A stretch of 23,555 bases of DNA from CAZGWJ01 sp964529445. GTDB lineage: Bacteria > Oederibacteriota > Muellerivitia > Muellerivitales > Muellerivitaceae. Below are positions 14,207 through 21,753 of this stretch, in pieces (the first letter of the stretch is position 1; every line of letters begins with the position of its first letter). The stretch is from contig CAZGWJ010000037.1 in the NCBI GenBank assembly GCA_964529445.1, positions 1 through 23,555 of the forward strand. The letters are read 5' to 3'. Both the position numbers and the translations under genes were made by a program. A model generated the notes under the pieces. That model did no database searches. It was not told the DNA's origin and was given only the letters and a program-made list of their open reading frames with translations.

Positions 14207-15682
14207 TCAGGTCATGGTGCGTTCGAGGACGCAGAAGTAGCCCCCGTCATGGCGCGGGGTCGGGAGAACGACCCATCCCACGGATGCGGCACGGAACTCG
14301 GGATACCCATCGGGAATCCCGACCTCCCGGACCCGAAAACCCGGATGGGCCGCCTGGAACGCCTCGATACGCCTTTCATTCTCCTCGGGTTCCATGGAAC
14401 AGGTGCTGTAGACGAGGCATCCGCCCGGATACACGCGCCTCTGGACCTCCATCAGGAGGTCCGCCTGTTGCGCCGCGTGCCGCGTGACGTCGGAGGGGTC
14501 CAGTCTCCATCTCAGGTCGGCGCGTCGCGAAAGGACTCCGGTCCCGGTACAGGGCGCGTCCAGCCAGACGACGTTGAACTTGTCCGCTCCCGGCAGGCGC
14601 TTCACATCGCCTTCGTGGACACGGACGTTACGGACCCCCACCCGCCGGAGGTTCTCGCGCAGGATCTTCACCCGCGAGGGCGACACGTCGCTGGCCAGGA
14701 CGTCGCCGGCAGGTCCCGCCTTCCAGGAGAGGCCCACGCTTTTCCCGCCCGGAGCGGCGCAGACATCCCAGATCCGGTCCCCGGATTTCAGCGGGGAGAG
14801 TTCCAGCATGGCCTGGGGCGCCCAATCCTGGACGATCCAATCGCCGCGCAGGAAACTTTCCGATTCGAAAAGGCCCGTCCCCTTCCCCGACAGGATGAAT
14901 GCGTCGACAGGCCATTCGATGGGCTCCACCCGCCACCCTTCCCTGCCCAACGCCTCCAGGACGGCCGCACGCAGGTTGGGCGCGACCCTCATGTAGAGGG
15001 AGTGGGGCGCGTTGTCGGCCGCCAGCATGGAGCGCGCATCCTCCGGGCCATAGCGGGCAAGCCATCGCTCGACCAGCCACTCGGGATGGGAATGCCCCAG
15101 GGCCAGGGTCCCCGCCTCCGTGGAAGCCACGGGAGGAGGCAGGGGTTTCTTCTCGGCGAGGCTCCGGAGGATGGCGTTGGCAAAGCCCGTCGTCTTGGGA
15201 TCCGAGCGCTTCACGAGCGTCACGGACTCGTGGACCGCCGCATGGGCGGGAACCCGGTCGAGGAACAGGACCTGATAGAGACCCATCCTCAGGGCGATGC
15301 GGACGGAAGGAGAAAGTTTCAGGAGCGGACGGTCGCAGAAGGCGGCCAGGTGATGGTCCAACAGGAGCCTCATGCGAGTGGTGCCGTAAACGATCTCGCG
15401 CCCCAAGGCGTTGTCCAGGGGGGAAAGCCCCTTCCAGGAGGGGGCCAGGTGGAAGGATTCGCCCACCTTGGAGGCTCCCTCCATGGAAAGAAGGGCCTCG
15501 AAGGCGGCCTGTCGCGCGGGTGAAACGGTCGAAGGGGGACCCTTCTTCTCCTTCCCGAAACGGTCGACGGGACCCCGGGGGACCTTCGGACGGGGTGCAA
15601 AGGGTTTGCGTTTGCCGACCCCCGTCCCCCTTTTCCCGGGACGCGGGGATCCCTGGCCGCGGCTTGCTTTCGGGGAGGTCAT
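14207..15682 (-). CDS. rsmB: 16S rRNA (cytosine-967-C5)-methyltransferase RsmB
   Basis: A 491-residue SAM-dependent RNA methyltransferase. After a basic, low-complexity tail (1-50), residues about 53-180 form the NusB-like RNA-binding domain ('ARQAAFEALL', 'VRIALRMGLYQVLFLDRVPAHAAVHE' region). The Rossmann catalytic domain has 'DVCAAPGGKS' (306-315, SAM binding), 'DAPCTGTG' (375-382) with Cys378, and 'YSTCSMEPEEN' (425-435) with the catalytic Cys428. The two cysteines and NusB domain define the RsmB type, which methylates C967 of 16S rRNA (E. coli numbering). The start ATG at 15682 overlaps the fmt stop (ATGA), so the two are coupled. def-fmt-rsmB is a widely conserved order. The long basic N-terminal tail is longer than usual. 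Confidence 0.96.
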   Translation of the reverse strand: MTSPKASRGQGSPRPGKRGTGVGKRKPFAPRPKVPRGPVDRFGKEKKGPPSTVSPARQAAFEALLSMEGASKVGESFHLAPSWKGLSPLDNALGREIVYGTTRMRLLLDHHLAAFCDRPLLKLSPSVRIALRMGLYQVLFLDRVPAHAAVHESVTLVKRSDPKTTGFANAILRSLAEKKPLPPPVASTEAGTLALGHSHPEWLVERWLARYGPEDARSMLAADNAPHSLYMRVAPNLRAAVLEALGREGWRVEPIEWPVDAFILSGKGTGLFESESFLRGDWIVQDWAPQAMLELSPLKSGDRIWDVCAAPGGKSVGLSWKAGPAGDVLASDVSPSRVKILRENLRRVGVRNVRVHEGDVKRLPGADKFNVVWLDAPCTGTGVLSRRADLRWRLDPSDVTRHAAQQADLLMEVQRRVYPGGCLVYSTCSMEPEENERRIEAFQAAHPGFRVREVGIPDGYPEFRAASVGWVVLPTPRHDGGYFCVLERTMT

Positions 15683-16614
15683 CGGAAGGTGAATCCCGGT
15701 TTGATCTCGGCGTGACCCGAGGCGAAATCACGGGCCCCCATCCTCTTCCGGCCCGGCGGCTGGACCTCCCGGAGAAGGAGCGATCCCTTTCCTGCCGCCA
15801 CCTCGATCCCCTCGGGAGCGACAGCCAGGATCGAACCCGGGATGCCCCGGCCCTCGAGGGGGCTGGCCCTGAACAGCCTCAGCGCCTCCCCCCGGAAAAG
15901 GGTCTCGGCCACCGGCCAGGGACAGAGTCCCCTCACCTGGTCGTGGAGGACCCGGGCGTCACGGGACCAGTCGACGCGGCAATGTTCGCGCCCCAATCGG
16001 GAGGCATACGAGGCTTTCGCGGGATCCTGAGGTATCCGGGGTGCGCGTCCCTGGACCAGGAGTTCGACGGCTTCCAGGAGGGTCGAGGCCCCCATCCCGG
16101 CCAACCGGTCGTGCAATGTACCCGCATCCTCGTCAGGGTCGATGGGTGTGGAACGCGCGAGGACGACATCGCCCTCGTCCAGACCCTCGCTCATGTGCAT
16201 GATACTGACCCCGGTCTCCCGATCACCCTCCAGGATGGCCCGATGGATGGGCGCCGCCCCCCGGTGTCGCGGCAGGAGCGAAGCATGGATGTTCAGGCAG
16301 GCCAGGCGGGGCAGGTCCAACAAGGGCTTGGGGAGGATCTGCCCGTAGGCGGCCACCACGACGAGATCGGGACGCAGGGCCGTCAGTCGTTCCAGGACAT
16401 CGGATGACCGGATGCTTTCCGGCTGGAGGAGGGGCCATCCGTTCCGACAAGCTTCCTCCTTGACGGGAGAGGGTTTCAATGACAATCCCCTTCCGGCGGG
16501 GCGGTCCGGCTGGGTAACGACGCAGGCGATCACATGTCCCGCCGCGCCCAGGGCCCGGAGCGCCGGAACGGCGAAATCGGAAGTACCCACGTAAAGGGTC
16601 TTGAGGGGTTCCAC
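15679..16614 (-). CDS. fmt: Methionyl-tRNA formyltransferase
   Basis: A 311-residue enzyme that formylates initiator Met-tRNA with 10-formyl-tetrahydrofolate. The N-terminal formyltransferase domain has 'GTSDFAVPAL' (10-19), the catalytic Asn108-x-His110 within 'LNIHASLLPRHRGAAPI' (107-123), and Asp146 in 'EGLDEGD'. The C-terminal OB-like tRNA-binding domain starts near 200 ('DWSRDARVLHDQVRGLCPWP'). Length is typical. The start is GTG at 16614; the ribosome site is weak (GGCGGT about 6 bases upstream). It overlaps rsmB by four bases and follows def by 137 bases. A TATAAT at 16655-16650 may provide an internal promoter. Confidence 0.97.
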   Translation of the reverse strand: MEPLKTLYVGTSDFAVPALRALGAAGHVIACVVTQPDRPAGRGLSLKPSPVKEEACRNGWPLLQPESIRSSDVLERLTALRPDLVVVAAYGQILPKPLLDLPRLACLNIHASLLPRHRGAAPIHRAILEGDRETGVSIMHMSEGLDEGDVVLARSTPIDPDEDAGTLHDRLAGMGASTLLEAVELLVQGRAPRIPQDPAKASYASRLGREHCRVDWSRDARVLHDQVRGLCPWPVAETLFRGEALRLFRASPLEGRGIPGSILAVAPEGIEVAAGKGSLLLREVQPPGRKRMGARDFASGHAEIKPGFTFR

Positions 16615-16649
16615 GATAGACCGCCGTCGGGAAGGATGACTGCCTGGAG

Positions 16650-16655
16650 ATTATA
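16650..16655 (-). promoter_or_regulatory. Possible -10 box upstream of fmt
   Basis: A perfect TATAAT on the minus strand, about 36 bases upstream of the fmt GTG. The best -35 (TTCGCG, 16-base gap) is poor, so activity is doubtful; fmt could instead be read through from def. Confidence 0.35.
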
Positions 16656-16751
16656 ACCCATTCAGGCATGGCGCGAAGGGGCGAAGTGCCGGGTTCGGAC
16701 CGCGATGGGATCCAGGCGGAAACTTCAGAGTGTTACCGGAAGGGACGGGAC

Positions 16752-17306
16752 TCAGCGGCTGGCGCCCTGTCGTTTCCTCGGGAGGTTTGCTTCTTCTGCC
16801 TTGAAACGCCTTTCCAGTTCCTTCAAACGGGGTTTCAAAAGAATGCGCTTCACGGCGGGGACCTTCATCACGAACAGTTTCCCATCCATGTGGTCGATCT
16901 CATGCTGGATGCAGCGGGCCAGGATCCCTTCGTACTCCAGGACCCGTTCCTTGCCGTCGAGGTCCTGGGCCTTGACCCTCACTCGGGCCGCCCGTTCCAC
17001 CACTTCGCGGATCTCCGGCAATGACAGGCAACCCTCCTCGCAGGATTCCGTTCCCACGGCCTCCTGGATCACCGGGTTCACCAGGACCCGGGCTTCGCCC
17101 TTGTCCTCCCGGTCGAAACGCTCGTCCATGGTCATCAATCGCAGCAATTCGCCGACCTGCACGGCCGCCAGCCCGATCCCCTCGGATTCCCGCATCGTTT
17201 CAATCATGTCGGCCGCGAGGGATTTCAGGGCCGCATCGAAATGGACGACCGGCCGGCTTTTCGTCATGAGCCGAGGATCGGGATAGAGAACAACGGGAAG
17301 TCGCAT
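16752..17306 (-). CDS. def: Peptide deformylase
   Basis: A 184-residue metalloenzyme that removes the formyl group from nascent N-terminal methionine. All three motifs are intact: GIGLAAVQ (43-50), EGCLS (91-95) with metal ligand Cys93, and HEIDH (135-139) with two His ligands and the catalytic Glu. A basic C-terminal tail follows. Two ATGs lie two codons apart; the second, at 17306, is chosen because GAGGTG is then 8 bases upstream, whereas it would be only 2 bases from the ATG at 17312. The gene has its own promoter and leads into fmt and rsmB, matching the formylation-deformylation cycle. Confidence 0.97.
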   Translation of the reverse strand: MRLPVVLYPDPRLMTKSRPVVHFDAALKSLAADMIETMRESEGIGLAAVQVGELLRLMTMDERFDREDKGEARVLVNPVIQEAVGTESCEEGCLSLPEIREVVERAARVRVKAQDLDGKERVLEYEGILARCIQHEIDHMDGKLFVMKVPAVKRILLKPRLKELERRFKAEEANLPRKRQGASR

Positions 17307-17326
17307 GGTCATTACACCTCACCCGA

Positions 17327-17356
17327 AGTATAGGACGGTCTTTTCGGGGATTTCAA
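17327..17356 (-). promoter_or_regulatory. Promoter of def
   Basis: Minus-strand TTGAAA at 17356-17351 and TATACT at 17332-17327 with an 18-base gap. The start near 17320 leaves a leader of about 14 bases containing GAGGTG. It lies in the 94-100-base gap after thiE and gives the def-fmt-rsmB genes their own transcription. Confidence 0.7.
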
Positions 17357-17406
17357 GCCGAGTAGCCCTTCGGAAGAGAAGGTCGGACGGAACGGAAAAC
17401 CGGCGA

Positions 17407-18066
17407 TTAAACCGGATGTTTCATCAGGATTTCGACGAAAGCCCGGGTCGCTTCCAGGGGATTGGGGGCCGCCACCACAGCCGAGACCACGGCCAATCCC
17501 CAGGCACCCGCCTCGAGGATCTCCTCCGCGTTCGATAGGTTCACTCCCCCGATGGCGAAGGCGGGGATTCCCACCCCGGCATCCTTCATCTCCCGGAAAA
17601 TGGAAAGGCCGGCTGGGGGAGCGGCATCGCTCTTGGTGGGGGTGCGGAAGACCGGGCCTACACCCAGATAGTCGGCCCCGATTCCGAGGGCCGCCCGGGC
17701 CTGGTCCATGTTCTCCACCGACAATCCGACCAGACGGTCCGGGCCCACGATCCGCCGCGCTTCGGCGACCGGGATGTCCCGTTGACCCACGTGGACACCA
17801 TCCGCCCCGACCGCCGCCGCCAGTTCCGGGATGTCGTTCACGATGAAAAGGGCGCCGGCGGCCAAGGTGAGTTTGCGGATCTCCTGCGCCAGCGGAAGAA
17901 GAACCTCGTCCGGGAGACTCTTTTCCCGCAGTTGGATCATCCGGGCCCCGCCCTCGAGGGCATCCATCACGGTCCGGATGGACGAGCGCCCACCCGCGAG
18001 ACTCCGGTCGGTGATAACGCAGAGTCGCGCCTGCTCAAGCCGCTTTCGGGAAGTATCCTTCTCCAT
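17407..18066 (-). CDS. thiE: Thiamine-phosphate synthase
   Basis: A 219-residue TIM-barrel enzyme joining hydroxymethylpyrimidine diphosphate and hydroxyethylthiazole phosphate to thiamine phosphate. Motifs are 'MIQLREK' (43-49), 'FIVND' (74-78), 'ADGVHVGQRD' (88-97) with the Mg-binding Asp, 'YLGVGPVFRTPTK' (133-145), 'AIGGV' and 'GLAVVSA'. Length is typical. The ATG at 18066 has GGAGA 4 bases upstream. No other thiamine gene and no THI-box riboswitch are seen nearby; the gene is 66 bases downstream of the ribbon-helix-helix-like gene and probably co-transcribed with it. It may equally be a ThiE/TenI-type protein, but the full HVGQ and TPTK motifs favour ThiE. Confidence 0.92.
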   Translation of the reverse strand: MEKDTSRKRLEQARLCVITDRSLAGGRSSIRTVMDALEGGARMIQLREKSLPDEVLLPLAQEIRKLTLAAGALFIVNDIPELAAAVGADGVHVGQRDIPVAEARRIVGPDRLVGLSVENMDQARAALGIGADYLGVGPVFRTPTKSDAAPPAGLSIFREMKDAGVGIPAFAIGGVNLSNAEEILEAGAWGLAVVSAVVAAPNPLEATRAFVEILMKHPV

Positions 18067-18132
18067 GGCGTCTCCAGGGCACGAAAAACCGCCGGGAATG
18101 GGCGCACGGGCGTCCTTTCGCGACGGCCGAAG

Positions 18133-18576
18133 TCAACGGTTCTCTTTTTTGATCTTCTCGACGAGGTCCGCGACGCGCGCTTCCCACTCGTCCTCGAGGG
18201 CGCTTTGAGGCAGGCCGAGAAACCGGTTCAAGGCGATCCGCACCACGTCGCTTTTCCGAAGTCCGGGCTCGCGGGCCGACAACTTGTCGAGGGCCTTCAC
18301 CTGCATATCCGTGAGTTTGAAGCTTTTCCACGCGCCCCGGACGTGAATACGTCCCGGATCGGAACGGAACAGGGAGGGTTTTCCCGGAAGGGCTTCCTTT
18401 CGCGAGGAGGCCTTCATGCTCTCAAGCCGGCGGATGGTCTTCTCGACGAAGGTGCGACCGGGATCGAAGGCCTTCTCGGCCGATTCCTGGGATGCCTTGG
18501 CCTGGGCCAATCTCAAGGATTCGAGACGTTGGACCTGCCGTTCGGCATCGGTTAGAGGTTTGCTTTTTTCGTCCAC
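18133..18576 (-). CDS. Small protein with ribbon-helix-helix-like C-terminal region
   Basis: A 147-residue cytoplasmic protein I cannot assign to a named family. The first ~65 residues are charged and helical ('AERQVQRLESLRLAQAKASQESAEKAF' region, split here only as a description), likely a coiled coil. The part from about residue 80 reads 'KSFKLTDMQVKALDKLS' followed by 'RKSDVVRIALNRFLGL': a short strand, a helix, a turn, then a helix with 'SDVVRIALN.FL', the pattern of ribbon-helix-helix DNA-binding proteins. It may be a regulator or an antitoxin-like protein, but no toxin gene is adjacent. GTG at 18576 is chosen (GAGG 5 bases upstream); GTG at 18582 is also possible. It starts 10 bases after the second PAP2 gene stop and precedes thiE. 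Confidence 0.7.
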   Translation of the reverse strand: MDEKSKPLTDAERQVQRLESLRLAQAKASQESAEKAFDPGRTFVEKTIRRLESMKASSRKEALPGKPSLFRSDPGRIHVRGAWKSFKLTDMQVKALDKLSAREPGLRKSDVVRIALNRFLGLPQSALEDEWEARVADLVEKIKKENR

Positions 18577-18586
18577 ATCCACCTCG

Positions 18587-19528
18587 TCATCGTCTCGTAG
18601 TGGACCGGGCCGCCGCCAACGTCGGGCCCGGCCAATGCGACCGCACCCAGGGTGCCACGCGGTAAAGGACCAGTCCCGCCATCAATCCTGTCAGGGTATC
18701 TACGACATAATGATAACGCCCGTACACCGTCCCTGCAAACATCACCAGGGTCATGAAAAGCACGGGGTATCGCCATTTTCCGAGGGATTTCCATGCCATG
18801 AAGCAGATGACGGAGGCCGCCACGTGGGAAGAGGGAAAGGACCCGCCGGGATAGGCCACTTCCTTCAGGGTGGACCGCAGCAGATCCGACCACAGGTATC
18901 CCGGAAGCGGCTCCCGGAGGGCCGGGTCGAAGAGTCGGGGACTGTGCGCGGGCAGGAGGATGAAGAGCAGGTAGTGGATGAAGTACGTGAGGATCAGGGA
19001 GAACATGAACGTCGAATGGCGCTCACGGGTACCCTTGAACCAGAGCGCAAGTGCGGCGATGGGCATCAAGAAATAGAAGAAACTGTATCCCAGGTGGAAG
19101 AACTCGGTCACCCATCGGGGCGGGATCGTTTCCTGTTGGATCGCCCAGAGGGCTGGACCGCCGCCTAACAGGAAGCGATCCACCTCCCAGAGGAGCGGAT
19201 CCAGCGTCCCCGGGAAGAAAGCGTGCACCAGGAGGCCGGCTTCCATGTAGAAGAAGGTGATGAAGACCAGGGGATAGTTCCCTCGCAGGAACCGAACGAG
19301 TGGATGATGGATATTCCGGTCCCAGAGGAACAACAGGAGCAGGAAAGCTGAGAAGATGACGTGACCAACCCAATAGGCCCACTTCGGCCCGGGGACGTTC
19401 CCGACCAGGACGATCAGGCAGACGAGGGTCTGGTAGGTGAAGACCAGGGAATCCGTGCGGTCGATGAGCGGAGGTTTTCCCGCCCCGGCGTTCTTCCGGG
19501 TGCCCATTCGGCTTTTTTCAGCTTTCAT
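18587..19528 (-). CDS. PAP2-superfamily membrane protein, AUR1-like (second copy)
   Basis: A 313-residue polytopic membrane protein. PAP2 motifs: C1 'LLPAHSPR' (191-198), C2 'FPSSHVAAS' (231-239) with His235, and C3 'RYHYVVD' (271-277) with His273 and Asp277. 'DPLLWEVDRFLLGGGPALW' (110-128) precedes C1, the same arrangement as in the protein at 11686-12576, so both belong to the AUR1-like branch; sequences between motifs differ clearly, so they are old paralogues. Likely roles are lipid-phosphate hydrolysis or transfer of a phospho head group in the membrane. ATG at 19528 is chosen (GGAG 8 bases upstream); an in-frame ATG at 19576 lacks a ribosome site. It lies between the CBM9 protein gene and the ribbon-helix-helix-like gene, all in the same direction. 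Confidence 0.83.
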   Translation of the reverse strand: MKAEKSRMGTRKNAGAGKPPLIDRTDSLVFTYQTLVCLIVLVGNVPGPKWAYWVGHVIFSAFLLLLFLWDRNIHHPLVRFLRGNYPLVFITFFYMEAGLLVHAFFPGTLDPLLWEVDRFLLGGGPALWAIQQETIPPRWVTEFFHLGYSFFYFLMPIAALALWFKGTRERHSTFMFSLILTYFIHYLLFILLPAHSPRLFDPALREPLPGYLWSDLLRSTLKEVAYPGGSFPSSHVAASVICFMAWKSLGKWRYPVLFMTLVMFAGTVYGRYHYVVDTLTGLMAGLVLYRVAPWVRSHWPGPTLAAARSTTRR

Positions 19529-19609
19529 GCTTACCGCTCCCGCCCCTGATCGGTCGGAACCCCGGGGACGGGCCATAAGATACCACGCGGAACCGTGAAT
19601 CTCACGTCC

Positions 19610-21709
19610 TCATTTCACGCGGGGCAAGGAATAAACCTTCCGTTCCGTGACGTTCCCCTTTGCATCCAGCGTAAGCCGGAGGATCCCATAGCCTGGCAGG
19701 TCCGCTTCAATGCGCTTCCCCAGCCCGCGGTCCACCCAAAGATCCCCCGATTTTCTGCCGAGGGAAATCCTCAAAGTGCGGTCATCCCGGGCCCCGATAT
19801 TCATCACCACGATCCGGCATTCACCGGGTTCCTTTTCGGCCCTCACCGCATAGACCTCGACACCGCTGATGAGCGAGCCGCAAGCGACCGGGATCCCCCG
19901 GAGGTTCCGGCATGCGTCCAGGAAACCCTCGAAGAGAGGCGTTGCCTGCGGAACGGACGGGAAGGCCGGGAACGCGTACAGAGCACCCTCCTGGGAGGCA
20001 ACGCCAACCAGCATCGTAGCCCAAAGAGCGTGTCGGCTTTTTCCATCTTCACCCGACGGATCGTCGGCGGCCTGCCCTCCCACCAGGACGAGAGGAACCC
20101 GACGGCCGGCCAGGGCCCCGATCCCGTATTGGACCTGCCGGAGGGCCTTCCCGAGATCCCAGCGGATTTCGGGAAGGGGTCGAGGCCGAGGCGAATCGGG
20201 GTCGAAGCGCAGGACCAAGGCATCGATGATATCCCCGTCATAGCGCAAGAAAGGTGTCAGCCATGCGTCGAAGGGAGGGTCGAGGGGAAGGTCGGGCCCC
20301 ATGACATGGATGAAGGGATCCGTTGTCTTCATAGAATTGTAGTAAACCCGGAATCGATTCACGAGATCGTAGGGATCGGGAACCACCTTGTCATTCCCGG
20401 CGAAGGAGAGCACCCAGTCGCGGATCTTCCCGGACGTTTCTCGGCGGCAAGAGCGTACCCGATTGGCCGCCTCGATGGGTCCCAGGGTTCCGGCATCCAG
20501 GCGCAGGATGACACGGCGTTCCGTGCTCAGAATGCCCTTCAAACCCTCCCACCCGGTCGGATCAGAGGGGCAATCGAGCAATATCGCGCATCCCGACTCA
20601 TCCCCGAACACCCCGGGGTCCAGCCGTCCAACGGGTCCATGGAAACCTCCGGGCCCCGTCCCCGACGGCTGGGGGGCCGCCGTGAGTTCCGGGCTTGGCG
20701 CACCCCTGCGGACGGGCGCGAGCGCCGTGAAGAATCCATCCCGGGATGCCGTAACAACGCTCCGGTCATAGACTTTCGCCTTTTTCAACAGGAAGGTCCC
20801 GTCGGCGGCCGTCAGATCCTCAGTGGATCGTGGCCATGTCCGGACCCTGAAACCGGGGACGCCCTTCCCGGCGGCATCCACGACCCTCCCGGTCACGTCC
20901 CCTACCGACAGGAGCGTGGATTCCTTTGTCCCCTCGAGGACCCGACCCACCCGGGAATCCCAAGGCTCCACCCAGGGAATCGAGGCCTTCGCCGCACCCG
21001 AAAATCGCACGGTCGGCCAGGATCCCGGATCGCGCCAACTGCGTTCGCGTCCTGTCAGGTCGATGGCGAATAGACGATCCCCCGATACGGGACCCGCGAA
21101 ACCCACCGCCACATTGATGCGCGCCGTCCGATCCGGTCCGACCTCCATTCCGCCGAAGGCCGCGAGCGGCACGGCCGCCTCCAGCAGGTAGCCGGTGTTG
21201 GTCTTCCGAGAGGAGATCCGCAAACCCGGGACTTCCCGGTCCCGGTGGAAGCACCAGCCCCGCGGATGGACGGCGCCGTTCCCCGGTGTGAACCCAATAT
21301 GAGCGTCACCCGTCGAAAAGAAGGGATCGAGACGCCCCTGCCGGGTGGACACCATCAACTCGATGCAGTCGCCGTTCCAAAGCTCGGCCCCGTCCCTTGT
21401 GTTCACGGCCGGATGGTCCTGCATGACGACCGCCGCCAGGTAGAGATATTCGGCGTCGTAGGTGAGATAGACCTTCGCGCTCCCGTCAGCGGGTCCCTGC
21501 CAGAAGCCGCGACCCTCCGCGACGAAGTCCTCCCGGTCCATCAGGACAACGCGGGATTCCGGCCAATCCTTGAGTTTCCCGTCAACCCGAATGGGCCGGG
21601 GCGAGTCCTTGAGGGTCAGTTCGGCGGGAAGGATGGCGGCGAAAGACCGGGAAACCGGGTAATAAGAAAAGAACATTGAAAGGATGAGGAAAAAAAAGGC
21701 TTCTCGCAT
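19610..21709 (-). CDS. Large exported protein with CBM9-like, CarboxypepD_reg-like and C-terminal barrel-like regions
   Basis: A 699-residue protein. Residues 2-24 are a hydrophobic signal peptide ending 'SRSFA'. Residues about 35-215 resemble a family 9 carbohydrate-binding/DOMON-like sandwich: 'VDGKLKDWPES', 'VYLTYDAEYLYLAAVV', 'WNGDCIELMVS', 'GYLLEAAVPLAAFGG'. About 265-315 look like a carboxypeptidase-regulatory-type sandwich ('VTGRVVDAAGKGVPGFRV', 'TAADGTFLLKKA'). The remaining ~380 residues have 'ILLDCPSD', 'VILRLDAG', 'DALVLRFDP', 'VPLVLVGGQ' strands consistent with a TIM-barrel-like domain and a final beta domain; no catalytic acid pair can be named confidently. It may bind or process polysaccharide outside the cell. 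ATG at 21709 is chosen (GGGAGG 4 bases upstream). It starts 44 bases after tgt. Confidence 0.72.
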   Translation of the reverse strand: MREAFFFLILSMFFSYYPVSRSFAAILPAELTLKDSPRPIRVDGKLKDWPESRVVLMDREDFVAEGRGFWQGPADGSAKVYLTYDAEYLYLAAVVMQDHPAVNTRDGAELWNGDCIELMVSTRQGRLDPFFSTGDAHIGFTPGNGAVHPRGWCFHRDREVPGLRISSRKTNTGYLLEAAVPLAAFGGMEVGPDRTARINVAVGFAGPVSGDRLFAIDLTGRERSWRDPGSWPTVRFSGAAKASIPWVEPWDSRVGRVLEGTKESTLLSVGDVTGRVVDAAGKGVPGFRVRTWPRSTEDLTAADGTFLLKKAKVYDRSVVTASRDGFFTALAPVRRGAPSPELTAAPQPSGTGPGGFHGPVGRLDPGVFGDESGCAILLDCPSDPTGWEGLKGILSTERRVILRLDAGTLGPIEAANRVRSCRRETSGKIRDWVLSFAGNDKVVPDPYDLVNRFRVYYNSMKTTDPFIHVMGPDLPLDPPFDAWLTPFLRYDGDIIDALVLRFDPDSPRPRPLPEIRWDLGKALRQVQYGIGALAGRRVPLVLVGGQAADDPSGEDGKSRHALWATMLVGVASQEGALYAFPAFPSVPQATPLFEGFLDACRNLRGIPVACGSLISGVEVYAVRAEKEPGECRIVVMNIGARDDRTLRISLGRKSGDLWVDRGLGKRIEADLPGYGILRLTLDAKGNVTERKVYSLPRVK

Positions 21710-21753
21710 GGGGCCTCCCGCAGTAGGGATCATTCTACCAGAAGGCCTGCGGT

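Noticed and set aside
14249..16407. Long plus-strand frames opposite rsmB and fmt
   Set aside because: Antisense to two well-defined genes; Arg/Pro/Gly-rich composition typical of shadows.
18067..18132. Possible thiamine riboswitch before thiE
   Set aside because: Only 66 bases, with no THI-box core such as CTGAGA and no fitting stems.
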